A DNA stretch of 64,000 bases, taken from positions 2,418,001-2,482,000 of the forward strand of contig JAOVFP010000007.1 in assembly GCA_025738555.1 (NCBI GenBank), written 5' to 3'. The position numbers and the translations under genes were made by a program. The notes under the pieces were generated by a model. The model had not been told where the DNA came from and searched no databases. It worked only from the letters and a program-made list of their open reading frames with translations. The stretch comes from Cyathus striatus (taxonomy: Eukaryota > Basidiomycota > Agaricomycetes > Agaricales > Nidulariaceae). Positions 23,538-34,915 of this stretch are shown here, one piece after another; position 1 is the first letter of the stretch, and every line of letters starts with the position of its first letter.

Positions 23538-24962
23538 TCACGTGACGGCGAAAAACGCACAGACCACCGTCCATTGCTCCCAACGACCGTGAAAAACCTC
23601 AGTGCCGTTCTTCATCTCTTCTCCCCACATTACACACGAAAATGCTTCATCTCTGTTGCGTCTTGAACTCCCACCCCCACGCCCATCCACAACCCCCGCA
23701 AAAATGCAATCCTCGCCCAAGAAATCGACTCTCAAGACTCCGCGTCCGAGTAACCCACTATCACCCGCACATCGGACAGTCGCAGCGCGACCCAGTGCTT
23801 CCCTCTCCTTCCCACCTAATGCGTCTGTGTAATACTCCCCCTGTCGAATAGGTTCTTGCAGCTCTTCGTACAGGCATAGGAGGAGGTCGGAGATTGTTAT
23901 ACCCGAGGGAGTTGATGCGCGTATAGGGATGGACCAGGGTAGGAGGGGGTGAGTTAAGGAGAGGGATTGAAGAGGTGGTAGGAGGGCTAGTTGGAATAGT
24001 GTTATTTGGGGGATGCTGGGGGGTGGTGGGAGGCGTAGGTCGTATGATATGATATGTTGTCCTCCTGTGTCTAGGTATGGTGATATTGTACATTTGGCTT
24101 CTCAAGGCGCCACTGATATCGAGCGAGAGCGAGAGCGTGCTCTGAGGGGGAATCGAAAGCGTCCTCGGAGAGAGGGAGCAGTGTAATCATCCCTCCAGTC
24201 TCTAGGCCTCTTCGCGAGATTGTCTTCGCTGAATGCGTCTGTGCCTCTCGTTCGACTCCGACTCCAAGGCGCACTTATAGATCGATGGAGTCCCGCTGAG
24301 TTAGGAGGAGCAAAGAACATCGGCTGATACACCCCCCCTCCTCCTCCTCCTCCCCTCCAATATCTCCATTGTGTTGCACCCAAGGAGGCTCATCCTGCCT
24401 CCCCCACGGACCCTCACCCAACGTCGCACCAGCACTCGCAGGCCTGGCAAATGGACTCTGAGGGGGAGCTAACCATCTCGGCACTGGCGCCAAGTTGGAG
24501 TGCGAGAGTGGAGGAGTAGAGACGAGGGGTGGTAGATCCCATACGCTTGGGCTTGCCGGTGTATGGAGTGGCGCTGGCCAGGAGGTTGGTTGATGCCACG
24601 GTGAAGAGGGGGGATTCCAGGGAGCAGAGGACGCTTGCCATGGGGATGGGGATGCGGGTGGCCAGGGCAAGTGTGGGGCAGGAGCGTTGCCTGTTGAGGT
24701 GGAGGGACCGAGTGCTGGGTTGGGCCAGCCGGATTGAGGACCCGGTGCCCCTGGGGGTGCTGACCATGGTCTGTAGATGAAACGTGTGAGTGTGATTGAG
24801 ATCGAGGGAAGAGGGGAGGGGACGTACGGTGCTTGAGCTTGAGAGGGAGGAGGGATGAAACCGGTTTGCTGTCGTGCGCCGGGGAATGCGTGGAATAGAT
24901 CGTCTGTTGATCAGATTAGTATCTGGTCCACGCTCCAAATGAAAAGAATACACACTGTTCAT
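23538..24962 (-). pseudogene. DUF6699-type gene, right-arm copy 1, frameshifted in a G/A tract
   Basis: Start at 24,962 with the same 7-nt first exon and GTACGT second donor as the left copy. The Pro/Trp-rich region (PWPPASPSPWQASSAPW...) is open. One base fewer in the GGA-rich tract around 24,331-24,356 shifts the frame just before the Arg/Ser-rich part. After that the domain is intact: it reads through CAG where the left copy has TAG, and continues MRVDFLGEDCIFAGVVDG to a stop at 23,538. Each copy is therefore broken at a different place. An assembly error in the homopolymer would restore this copy, so it may be functional. Confidence 0.7.
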
Positions 24963-25436
24963 TCTTATCCTATCCTATCCTATTGTTCCTTCGATAACGT
25001 ATCTGATAAGTAAGTTCTTGCAGCGGGTAGTGTCGAGTTGCAGTGTTGGTGTTGTTGAGAGGGGGGAACGAAGTGGCCTGTACACTCGAGGTAATAAAGC
25101 AAAAAACTGGTAAAGAACAAAGGCCTGTACAAGCTGTACAAGAATGACACTGGATGGGTTGCCATCGAAGCACATCGCCCTGTTCTTGTGCATGAGCGTC
25201 TCAGCGTCTTCTCAGCGTTCCCACTGAGCCTGTGGGTTCCGAAAACGGTGCGCAGCGGAGGATGACAGCGCTAATGCACAGCCTCTATTTGAGTGTGTTG
25301 TGCGGGAGCTTTGGAGTGTGGGTCTGAATGCCAAATGAGGACAATAGGACGCTTGTGCCTTTTCATTTTGTCCAAATTTGTCGTCCTTCCTTCAGGCTTC
25401 AGCGCCTCAGACAACAACCAAAATCGTAAAAGAAAT
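24963..25436. other. Outer flank of the right arm
   Basis: Mirror of about 270-747. Contains the short repeat TAGGATAGGATAGG (reverse strand) just upstream of the DUF6699 start. No gene recognised. Confidence 0.4.
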
Positions 25437-25577
25437 ACAACAGCTTAATGACAGTTCTACTTACACTTTTCTATTGTACATTTACTTGGTTACCCTACCA
25501 CAATATCTAAGTATCATTGAATTCAATTGAATCACCACTTTAGGCGAAGGTGCTGTACCCTGACTCATTGTACCAAA
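25437..25577. repeat. 141-bp repeat, copy 1 of a tandem segmental duplication
   Basis: CAGCTTAATGACAGTTCTAC... recurs at about 26,533-26,665 in the same orientation, and once more inverted in the left palindrome arm (about 140-265). In both right-hand copies a TPR gene end follows a few hundred bases later. Confidence 0.75.
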
Positions 25578-25701
25578 GAAAGTATATTCCTGTCACATCG
25601 ACTGACACTACAATTATCTTAAATATACAACATATTACCCGCTTGAGTCTAATACGTACCACTGTTTCATTTGTCAATTATCAGGGTCCAGTACTACCTT
25701 G

Positions 25702-26163
25702 TTTGAACAGATGTACGTGTTGTTTCATTTATTTTTTGTTGATGCCATCCATTGACCAGGTGAATAGGTGGACAGATCAACATGGCTCGCTGTTTTGGTT
25801 CTGTATTGGCTGGCGGACTCTATGTGCGATGATTTCATTGTATCTAACTACCTAAACGTTGACAAATATCATGCTACACCTCGCTTTCATCTATTTACAT
25901 GGCTACCTAGTATGCCTGGCATCATCCTTTCATTATTCAACTCCCTGCTCTTTTTATTGTGTCCCTTGTCTCATCACTTTTTCTTTACTTCTTACTCACT
26001 CTTCAATGTTACCCCTGTGTTCAACTTTTTATTTCTAAATACATGAGTAATTTAGTAGTTAGCTGTGCTGGGTCTGCTTGTTGGCCCTATCTTTATTATT
26101 ACATAGACATTAAAATGTAAAATGAAGTTTTAGATTATTGAACCACCACTTCCTATTATTCAA
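25702..26163. other. No gene recognised
   Basis: T-rich sequence between the palindrome and the first TPR fragment. It contains short ORFs only and appears to be an insertion relative to the second unit of the duplication. Confidence 0.4.
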
Positions 26164-26400
26164 CCTTTTTAATTTTTGCAGTGTTTCTGTATGTGTTTGC
26201 AAGATCAGCCATAATCATAAGGGTTTTAGAGTGCTCTTTTCTCAGAATTCAGATACTAATTTCTAGTGATGATGCTCCTAATTTCTCTGCTTCTTTCCAT
26301 TTTATAAGGTCTCCATATGTACATGCAAGATTAATCACACTTGAAAGGGTGTCAGGATGCTCTTTACCTACATCAGGGAAAAGACATGACAACATGGAGC
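26164..26400 (-). pseudogene. TPR gene 3' fragment, copy 1
   Basis: Reading leftward: GKEHPDTLSSVINLACTYG, KWKEAEKLG, EISI, a TGA stop, then RKEHSKTLMIMADLANTYRN and a stop. These are 42-residue tetratricopeptide units of kinesin-light-chain type. The TGA sits where its neighbour has Arg, consistent with CGA to TGA. It is a diverged copy of the end of the gene at 26,699-27,365. Confidence 0.7.
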
Positions 26401-26532
26401 TACATAGTTCATGTAGCAGTAATATCTCTTATTGGAAAGTTCCCTTTATATTGATCCATATAGACTTGTGCCAATGCACCATAGACTTACATAGATCAAC
26501 ATAGCCACAGTGGTAGCACAATAGTTGTAGAG

Positions 26533-26665
26533 CAGCTTAATGACAGTTCTACCTACATCTCTCTATTGTATATATACTTGGTTACCCTACTACAGCATCT
26601 AAGTATTATTGAAACAATTCAATCAAATTGCCACTTTAGGTGAAGGTTTATCTAATTGAGTCAAG
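26533..26665. repeat. 141-bp repeat, copy 2
   Basis: Second direct copy of 25,437-25,577, marking the start of the second unit of the tandem duplication. Confidence 0.7.
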
Positions 26666-26698
26666 AAATCTTAGAATGAAATTTGGTTTAAGGAACTA

Positions 26699-27365
26699 CT
26701 ACATCCAATAATTCAGCCTTTTCAATATTTCAATATTTCTGTATGTATTTTCAAGATTACCCATAATTCTAAGGGTTTCAGAATGATCCTTTCCCAGAAC
26801 TCTTGTACTTATTTCTAGAGCTGACACTCCTAACTCCTTTGCCTCTTTCCATTTTCCAAGGCTTTCATATGTAAATGCAAGATTTGCCATAATTCTAAGG
26901 GTTTCAGGATGTTCTTTTCCCCAAACTCTGGTACTGATTTGCAGGGCTAGCACTTCTAATTCCTCTGACTCTCTCAGATTTCCAAGGTTTGCATATGTAA
27001 GTGCAAGATTTGCCATAATTCTAAGGCTTTCAGGATGCTCTTTCCCAAGAGCTCTGTTACTGATTTCTAGGGCTGGCACTTCTAATTCCTCTGCCTCTTT
27101 CCATTTCCCAAGGTTTGTATATGTCCATGCAAGAATGACCATACTCTTAAGAGTGTTAGGATGCTCCTTTCCCAGTACTCTGGTACTGATTTCTAGGGTT
27201 GACACTTCCAATTCCTCCGCTTCTTTAAATTTACCAAGCCTTCCATATGTACATGCAAGATTTACCATACTCTTAAGGGTGTTAGGATGCTCTCTTCCTA
27301 GTACTCTGGTTCTGAATTCTAGTACTTGCACTTGTAATTTCTTTGCTTCTTTCAATTTTCCAAGG
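26699..27365 (-). pseudogene. Kinesin-light-chain-type TPR protein, 3' part, cut at its 5' side
   Basis: About 220 residues carry five 42-residue TPR units of the pattern LGKEHPxTLxSMxNLAxTYxxLGKWKEAEELEVxxLEISTRV. In fungi such arrays commonly close NB-ARC or NACHT receptor-like proteins or stand alone as adaptors. The nucleotide-binding part is not present here. Coding similarity stops abruptly at 27,366 in the middle of a unit (LGK), exactly where an LTR-like sequence starts, so the upstream part was lost or displaced. It ends KRLNYWM and stop at 26,699. Confidence 0.75.
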
Positions 27366-28085
27366 TGTTACATACTGATTCTCTTCCTGTTTAGAAACGA
27401 ATGCGAAGACACCCGGAGGGCATGGGAGAACTATAATGGAAACCCAAAGTGAGTACGGGTGCGGAAACATAGAGTGGGAGTGTGGAAAGAACCGTGGCTT
27501 CAGCTTGTGTGCTGTGCTGCCTGGATATCCCCAGGGAATGGTTCGTATTTCGAGGAAGATGATATTCAACAAAGGAAGACGTTCCAGAGTATAAGAGAAG
27601 GCTTCGCCACTACACTAGGTAGCAGGAGAGAAACCCAAAGGAAAACCTGGAGTGGGTTTCGGAACTTAGAAGTAGGAAGATGTGTATGAGGTTTATACAA
27701 ATACTGAAGACTACTTATTACATCTGGAAGACTACTTATACTAAGTAGGAACCTGTAGATATGAATGTAGAAGTATAATACAAAGGACAAGTCAAAGGAG
27801 TAAGTAGGAAATGAAGTCTGGGCAAAGTGGAGTAGGGGCGCAAATGATGTGCTCAGAATGAAGAATAAGGAACTAATCTACAAAGGACATAATGAAATGT
27901 ATAAGTAGGAATGGAAGAGAGGAGTAATATAATGATGATGCAGTGAGGCCATCATAAGAGAAAGTACGTATTCAGGATACCTGATGGAAAACCTGATGGG
28001 TTCCAGGTATGTTCCCGGGTGGGAACGTCAGGAAGTATAAACCCGAAGCAGGTACATTCTGGGAATGGACCAGGTATGTTGGAAG
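27366..28085 (+). mobile_element. LTR-like sequence interrupting the TPR gene
   Basis: It begins TGTTACATAC directly at the break of the TPR frame. It shares with the solo LTR at 43,977-44,638 a block around GGCTTCAGCTT...GTGCTG and a general purine-rich composition. The right end is not defined: no matching TG...CA end or 5-bp duplication was found, so it is probably truncated or rearranged. No coding part is present. Confidence 0.5.
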
Positions 28086-28086
28086 G

Positions 28087-30080
28087 TCATGTGGGAATGT
28101 CGACACGATGTATCTGGACACAGATATAACAAATCTCCTCATCTTCTGAATCCTCTTCTGCATCTTTCTTAGCAGCCTTCTGCTGTTTCTCAATCTTATT
28201 AAGAATTGCCTTTAACATGTCTTGAGTTTGTGACTTTCCTCTCCAAACCTCATAATCAGAAATGCCTTCTTTTCCCTGAAGCCAAAGCTCCATTTGAGGA
28301 TAAAGATGAAGTCTCACAAATACACCCTTCCACCTGTAGTATGCCGGTACTGACATAAATATTGGTGCAATGACATATATACCAGGCAATTTTCCTTTCC
28401 ATTTTCCACCAGAAACTAATGATGGAAGTTGCTTAATAATATTTTCAATGAATAACCATTTGGCATAGTTCAAATGTATATTCACATTCACAATACCATA
28501 GTCACATAAAGCACTGGGAATCTTAAATAGATCAATTAACTTTTGCTGATCTGAGCTTGTTTCCCTTAACTTAGAGGTGGAAGGTGTTGAAGTATCCACA
28601 TTGGAACCTGATGGAACACTAGATATATTTGATGTTTTTGTTGTACCAAAACCATCCTAAATTCCAGTTAAGTTATGTACTAGTTCTTAAATAAATTGTA
28701 ACTTACAAGTAAAATCTTGCAATATGTATTTTTATTTATATCTAAGTTCCATTCTACTTGCTGGTTTGTATCACTTAATAACTCTGAATATTGACCAGCA
28801 AAATTCCATCCTTCACTTTCCCATAAAAATACATATGGATTGGATACTTCAATCAACTTATACTTCTGCCCAATATATTTCAAAATCTTAGATAGAAGAA
28901 CTTGAATTTCAATTTTTTGAAATGAAAATATTGGATCAGAAGCTGAGAAATCATTGTAAATATATAGTGTTCCAGTGGATAAAATTGCATTAGATGCAAT
29001 CTCTGATGTTGTATCACTATCTCCAATATTATAGTTATTTCCAATTGCATTCTGGCGACTGTGTCCACCAGTAATCTTTGAGGCACCTTGAAGATCCAAA
29101 GATATATCATCTTCAGAAATATACTCAAATTGTCTCATAAAATTTTCTAATTGCATTGGATCATGGAGCAATTCATTTTGGACAAGTTTATCAGATTCTG
29201 AAATAGAACTTCTGGATGAAGTTCTGGATGCAGAATGGCTTGAAGTAGATTGACTGAATGCAGAATGGTGTGAAAGTGACCTTCTGCTAACCTTTGATGA
29301 AGAACTCATTGTAGGAGAATCAGGGGACTCAGATCTTTCCCTCTTATCAGCAAGTTTACAAGGAGTAGTTTCCACTAGATCATAATGCTCAAAGTCCATC
29401 TCTTCTTCTTGAATTTGAAGAGGATATTTTGATTGTGAAAATACAGCTGAGCTCTCATTGTCATTAAACAAATTGTCCATATTTCTGGACAGAGTATTAA
29501 ATGAGTCTTGAGGAATAGATCTGTGAACCAAAGTTGCAGGTGTCACTGTTCCTGAGCGCTCACAGTAGTGGGGTGGAGGAGCAACTGAAATGTTGCTATG
29601 TTCTAGAATTCTTTCTGCACTGAAAGTCAAATAAAATGTTAGAAATACATATAGATAAATAAATAAAATGTACTTGGTTAGTTTTCTTGGTGGTCCAGCA
29701 GCCACATTGCGCTGGTCTTCTTCAAGACGTTGAACAGAGGTAATTCTATAAGTGTGTAAGATCATTGAAATTATATAGACATTTTTACTTACTTATTCTT
29801 CTTTCTGATCACCACTTTTTTCATCTTAGAACTCACCTCCTTCACTTGTTCCTCCCCCTGTTGTTCCGTTTCAATGTCTACTTCTCTCCAAGCCATCACA
29901 ACCACATCTTCTTCCTCTTCCTCTTCCTCTTCCTCTTCCTCTTCCTCTTCCTCTTCCTCTTCCTCTTCCTCTTCCTCTTCCTCTTCCTCTTCCTCTTCCT
30001 CTTCCTCTTCCTCTTCCTCTTCCTCTTCCTCTTCCTCTTCCTCTTCCTCTTCCTCTTCCTCTTCCTCTTCCTCTTCCTCT

Positions 30081-30112
<32 letters not shown>

Positions 30113-30316
30113 CTCACTCACAACCCTTCTTCTCCCTCTGCCCTTTCTCCCACCTTTACTAACCTCTCCTGACTTACTTGCACCTCTCTTAGATCTGGAA
30201 ATAGCAGCTTGAGGCCTGGCTGTTTCAGAAGTGCCAGAGTTGGTCTTAGACCTGGTAGAAGTGGCAGGAGCAGCAGCAGCAGCAGCTGTTGCAGATCTGA
30301 GAGCTCTGGGAGGCAT
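28087..30316 (-). CDS. Unknown 692-aa protein with a long poly-Glu tract (gene family A, intact copy)
   Basis: Four exons: 30,316-29,793, 29,745-29,674, 29,619-28,707 and 28,656-28,087, with introns of 47, 54 and 50 nt; all phases fit. The basic, Ala/Ser-rich N-terminus MPPRALRSATAAAAAA suggests nuclear location. It is followed by about 75 Glu from a CTCTTC hexamer repeat, a basic KKVVIRKKNK patch, SVQRLEEDQRNV, and ISVAPPPHY. The middle has a Ser-rich segment, then TGGHSRQNAIGNNYNIGDSD and a globular-looking part with GWNFAGQY. The last 190 residues have Trp/Tyr motifs and a Lys-rich coiled end. It is homologous to the broken gene at 50,492-52,517. I know no function. Its position among transposons suggests an element-borne gene. 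Confidence 0.75.
29886..30113. repeat. Hexanucleotide (CTCTTC)n microsatellite coding for poly-Glu
   Basis: About 35 tandem CTTCCT/CTCTTC units inside exon 1 of the minus-strand gene. Translated on the minus strand they give an unbroken Glu run. The length is likely to vary between strains. Confidence 0.95.
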
Positions 30317-30600
30317 AGAAGTTGAAGTACAAAAAAGCAGAGGTTAAATGATGCACTCTGATGGGGGGGAAGGGAAGGAACTTGATAATGCAGGTGCTTC
30401 TATATAATAGATACAGCAAGACATCACAAGATTCAATTTATAAATAGCATGTGGCAAAAGATCATTCAACTTTCCATATAGGTCCTGCTATTCTCATCAA
30501 CTGACAACTGTCAGGACAAAAATACAACAGGACCTAAAGAAAGATCTCTGCCGAAGCAGAGAAGACAAAAAATTTACCCACACACAAATGTGTAAGTGGG
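30317..30600. other. Upstream flank of the poly-Glu gene
   Basis: No coding signal seen. The likely promoter of the minus-strand gene lies here, but no motif stands out. Confidence 0.4.
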
Positions 30601-31600
30601 ACTAATATATCTCATGCACCGAAGTGCACATTGCACAGCACAACAAGAATACAGCAAGGGGGAGTAAACACAGACAGGGGGGGAGGACATAGAATAAGGG
30701 GGGGTATATACAGTACAATGAGAACAGTGAGGGGGGTACATGCCAACAAAGGGGGAGTATGGTACATGGTATAATGAGAACATGGTGATGGGGGGGTAAG
30801 CATGGGTGAGGGGAGAACAGTGTGCAGTGTAACAAGAATACAGCAAGGGTGGGTACATGCAGGCAAGGAGGGATGGTGATGGCATAACGAGAACATGGCG
30901 AAGAGGGGTATGTGCCAACAAGGGGGGAGAACTGTGCACAGAGTAATGAGACCACAGTGAGGGTGGGTACATGCAGACAAGGGGGTGGTGCACGATGTAA
31001 TGAGAACACGGTGAGGTGGGTATGTGCAGGTGAGGCAGGGATAGTGACAGTGTAACGAGAACATAATGAGGGAGTTACATGCAGATGAAGGGGGATGGTG
31101 CATGACATAAGGAGAACATGGTGAAGAGGGGTACATGCCAATGAGGGAGGAGAACCACACACAGCATAATGAGACCACAGCGATGGTGGTTATGCACAGA
31201 TGAGGGGGGTGGTGCACGACATAACAAGAACACAGTGAGGTGGGTACATGCAGGCAAGGGGGGATGGTGACGGCATAATGAGAACATAGCAAGGGGGTTG
31301 TGCACAGATGAGGGGGGTCATGCATGATGTAAGGAGAACATGGTAAAGAGGGGTACATGCCAATGAGGGAGAACCTTGCACAGTGTAACGAGACCACAGC
31401 TAGGGTGGGTACATGCAGACAAGGGGGATGGTAACGGCATAACAAGAACATAGTGAGGGGGTTATGTGCAGATGAGGGGGGTTGGTGCATGACATAAAGA
31501 GAACATGGCAAGGGGGGACACGCCAAAGAGGGGGAGGACAGTGTGCAGCATAACGAGAATATGGCAAGGGTGGGCACATGCAGTGTTTGCGCTACATGAC
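30601..31600. repeat. Minisatellite of about 65-bp units
   Basis: Roughly 15 diverged units share the pattern ATAAxGAGAACAxGGxxAxGGG then a GTACATGC step and a run of G. Long ORFs on the minus strand (up to 375 aa) arise only because the unit length and composition lack stops; the translations are repeats of His, Cys, Pro and Leu and are not taken as genes. Confidence 0.85.
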
Positions 31601-32390
31601 AGAATCGCACATGCATATACCGGCATATGCTGTGCCAGTGAAGATACACGCCTGCCATTGTATGACAGAATTGCCCCCACATGTACCAGCACATGATATC
31701 CTGTCGAATATATACATCTCCTAAAAAAAAACAACACAAGAGAGCGAATGAAACATAAAAAAAACATACATTGTTGCCCTATCACACAACCCTCAACCCT
31801 CCATCATGCTTGTAGTGTACGATGCTATGGGACAACAGAATAAACAGGACTAAAAAGCAAACAGTGGGGCCAGGGAAAAAAGTGGGAAAGGGCAAAGGGG
31901 GGGAAGAAAGGGGAGGAAGAGAGGGGAGGAGCGAGTAACAAGTCCAAATAATTCCACCAAACTCGAATACCACACACAGACCATTTGTGCACAGACCATG
32001 TCACATGACCATTACAGTAAAAGCCGAAATGACATATGAAAAGCGCACAGACCCTGACACGTGATCGTTGCGCACAGTCCATTCACATGGTCATGTGACC
32101 GCTTCGGTGCGGAGAGATCTTATCATATGTTGTGTGGGAATTTGTGACAAGAGAGGTAAATGTCAGAGACTGTACTGAGAGTCCAGTGACTTACTCTCAG
32201 TAGATTCTCATTGGACTCTCTAAGATTCATCTCACTATAGTATCACTGGACTCTATGAGACTCTCACTCAATGAGAATTTACTGAGATTTTAGTGAGATG
32301 AAAATTGTTCATTTTCTCAATGTAGTCTCACCAATGTCTCACTAATATCTCTCTACACTCTCTGAAATACCACTAAAATTAACCTGGATT
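31601..32390. other. AT-rich stretch with an internally repeated segment
   Basis: No gene recognised. Around 32,160-32,420 short repeats of GACTCTC, TCTCACTGG and inverted versions (AGTGAGA) occur many times, probably subterminal repeats of the adjoining Plavaka-type element. Confidence 0.45.
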
Positions 32391-34214
32391 CTCACTGGAT
32401 TCTACTGAGACTGTGGGTCAGTGACATGACCTTGAAAAGATGAGCACTTCTATGAATGTTAGCCACAGAAATAATACTACATAGTGGCTTGCCAGATTGG
32501 TCTTTGGCTGCAGCAACCTTGTACAATAAATGTTTTGGATCAGGTTCAGGTGAAGATTTTGTGAACCATTCAATGTAAGCTAGATGCTGTGGTACTTTAG
32601 TAGTAGATGTAAACAAATAGCTTTTTGTCATTTCTGTGAGAGAAAAAATAAGTCTTACTCACCCAATACAGTAACCTGGAAATTCTAATGTAACATCATT
32701 TTATACTGCAGTAATAAAAATTCATACCATCTGTACCAGTATTGATTCCAGTTCCATCATTAATGTATGCTGTATCAAAGCAGGAATGACTTGATGCTTT
32801 TTGTTTGTGTATTGAGGACGTGCATGAATAGAGTCTGCAGTGTAGATCTGATTTGAAAAGGGATCTTTGCGAGTAAATCTTATGTAGTGCCATATTTGGA
32901 ACTTCTGTGTAGACAAATGTACGTTCCAAAGATCATGTTCAAGCTGTGCAGTTGAATCAAGTTCAGGATTATTAGTCATTGTAACAAATTGAGCAAGTGC
33001 ATCTCTGAAAAATTGAGCACCATATTCCTGAGTAATTTTATCAATTGTAACTGCACAACAACTTGGATGTTTTGATAAGTGAACAATATGATCAAGTTCA
33101 AGACCAGGAGGTTGCCATATTTTTTTATCAACTTGTGGGCATCCAGTAAGCTGCCAAGTAATATACTGTTCATGGCAGTGAATCTTCTCTTTTCTGGATA
33201 GCCAGGTTGTCATTTGTGCAAACTCATCCTTATGATTTGTAGCATGATATGCATTTTTGGCAAGGTCAATATGAAGTCTCTCAGTATATTCAGTATTGAA
33301 ATTGTCTGTTGTGCCATACAGTTTAATGAGTCTCTTGTAATGACTCATGAAATGAAGTTTTGGAAGGTTAAAGTTTTCATGTATACCAAGATCACAAATA
33401 TTGATTTGTTTGTATGGAACTGACTTAGAGCATGATCAAGAAGAAGAAGTGTATCATCTGTATGAATTGGATATTGGGCAAAAAAAAGAGAATCAAGAAT
33501 GGCCTGAACAGCACAGATAAGACAGGTATATGAGACCATCAGGGAGTGGAATATCAATAACAAGTCCAAGTAAGATACAAGCCATTTGACTGTGCTCCTG
33601 ACCTGTGATATGTGATAGTGAGCTGATTCCTTTCATAAATAGATGAATATTATGATTTGGAGGAAGCCATCGGCAGCATGCATTAATTTCAGCTGAACCA
33701 CATGCAGCTATTATCCATGAAATGAGATGTTTTACAATTCTCTGATATAGCTGGTGAAGAACATCTGGAGTAATAGATTGATATATATTAATGTATGGTA
33801 GATTTTTCCAAAATGGTTCAGCAACAGGTTTGATTCCTGCTTCTTTGCAAACTTGTAAAAATCCAGCAGGATCAGTATCAAATGATGACAGAGTATCTAC
33901 TATGTATTCAAGGTTATGAAGCTGTGCAGAATTTTGTGAATTGTATTCACCCAGCTTCTTATTCTTTGTGGGACATGTGGCACAATCTCCAGTTTGTGTA
34001 CATATTGTAAGAACTTGCTCTGGGTAGTCTCCATTAAATGTAGCAAATATTGGATGATTTCTGTGAACATCTCCAGTTGCTGTAGCCATAAGAACACCTT
34101 CAATTCCTGCAGGTATAATAGGCTTAAGTACCTGATGCATGCATACATGATACAAGTTTGCAAGCTGTTGATGGCAGGATGCATTATTGCAGTACTTATC
34201 CCTTCCCCACCCTT

Positions 34215-34450
34215 TCACATAAACTTCACATGAATTTCATGTGAATTTCACATGAAATACACATTAAAGTAACATTTTCACATGAAGTCCACATGAATTT
34301 CACCTTCATCTAGGATGTTCCGAAATCACAAAAATTTGGTGAAATTCAAGTGAAGTTCAGGTGAAAACTAAGTGAAATTTAAATATGAAATTCATGTGAA
34401 ATTCACATGAAATACACATGAAATACACATGAAATACAAGTCAAGTTCAT
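34215..34450. repeat. Short tandem and inverted ACATGAAATTCACATGAA-type repeats
   Basis: Many copies of TTCACATGAA and its inverse ATTTCATGTG lie in the left part of the hAT-like element. They may act as subterminal transposase sites. Confidence 0.7.
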
Positions 34451-34619
34451 ATACATGGGCACACATCACTTGCACAAATGTGTTAATAGTGCATAACAAG
34501 CATATTTGCAAGAACAAAGCACTGTGCATCATGAGTATCAATTGAATGTATTATAATAATCTACAAGGTGCAAGAACAAAGTATTGTACATTGCTAACTA
34601 AGCCTCCCATCATCACATT

Positions 34620-34915
34620 GCTCCCTCACTATGTGCATTCAATCCCCCCCTCACTATGCACTATCAATTCCCCCCCTTGCTATGTGCTATGTGCTATCCA
34701 TCCCTCCCTCTGCACTATCCATCCCCCCCCTCACTATGTGCTATCCACCCCCCCTCATTATCCATCCCTCCCTCCCTATGTGCTATGCACTATCCATCCC
34801 CCCACCTCACTATGCACTATCCATCCTCCTTGCTCTCCATCCCCCCTTCACTATGCATTATCCATCCCCTTCATTATCCATTCCCCCCCTCACTATGCAT
34901 CCTCCTGCTGTGTGC
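34620..34915. repeat. C-rich tandem repeat (CCCTCACTATGTGCTATCCAT type)
   Basis: Diverged units of about 20-30 bp inside the hAT-like element. The three overlapping ORFs here are shadows of the repeat. Confidence 0.8.

Larger units (their letters stand above)
13406..25701 (-). repeat. Right arm of a giant imperfect palindrome
   Basis: Reverse-complement partner of 1-10,867. It is about 1.4 kb longer because of private blocks at 13,440-13,985 and 18,158-19,150. Genes in this arm are mirror images of those in the left arm and carry different mutations, so the two arms have diverged independently. Whether it continues past 25,701 cannot be decided because the left partner lies outside the window. 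Confidence 0.95.

Noticed and set aside
1..25701. Palindrome as an assembly mirror artefact
   Set aside because: The arms differ by scattered substitutions and several indels of up to 1 kb, and genes carry different lesions, so they are separate sequences.
29765..30212. Plus-strand ORFs of poly-Leu/Phe and poly-Ser
   Set aside because: Other frames of the CTCTTC microsatellite. The minus-strand poly-Glu frame belongs to a gene with matching exon phases.
30612..31739. 375-aa minus-strand ORF and overlapping ORFs over the 65-bp minisatellite
   Set aside because: The translation is a repeat of the unit (His/Cys/Pro/Leu) in several frames at once, with no gene structure.
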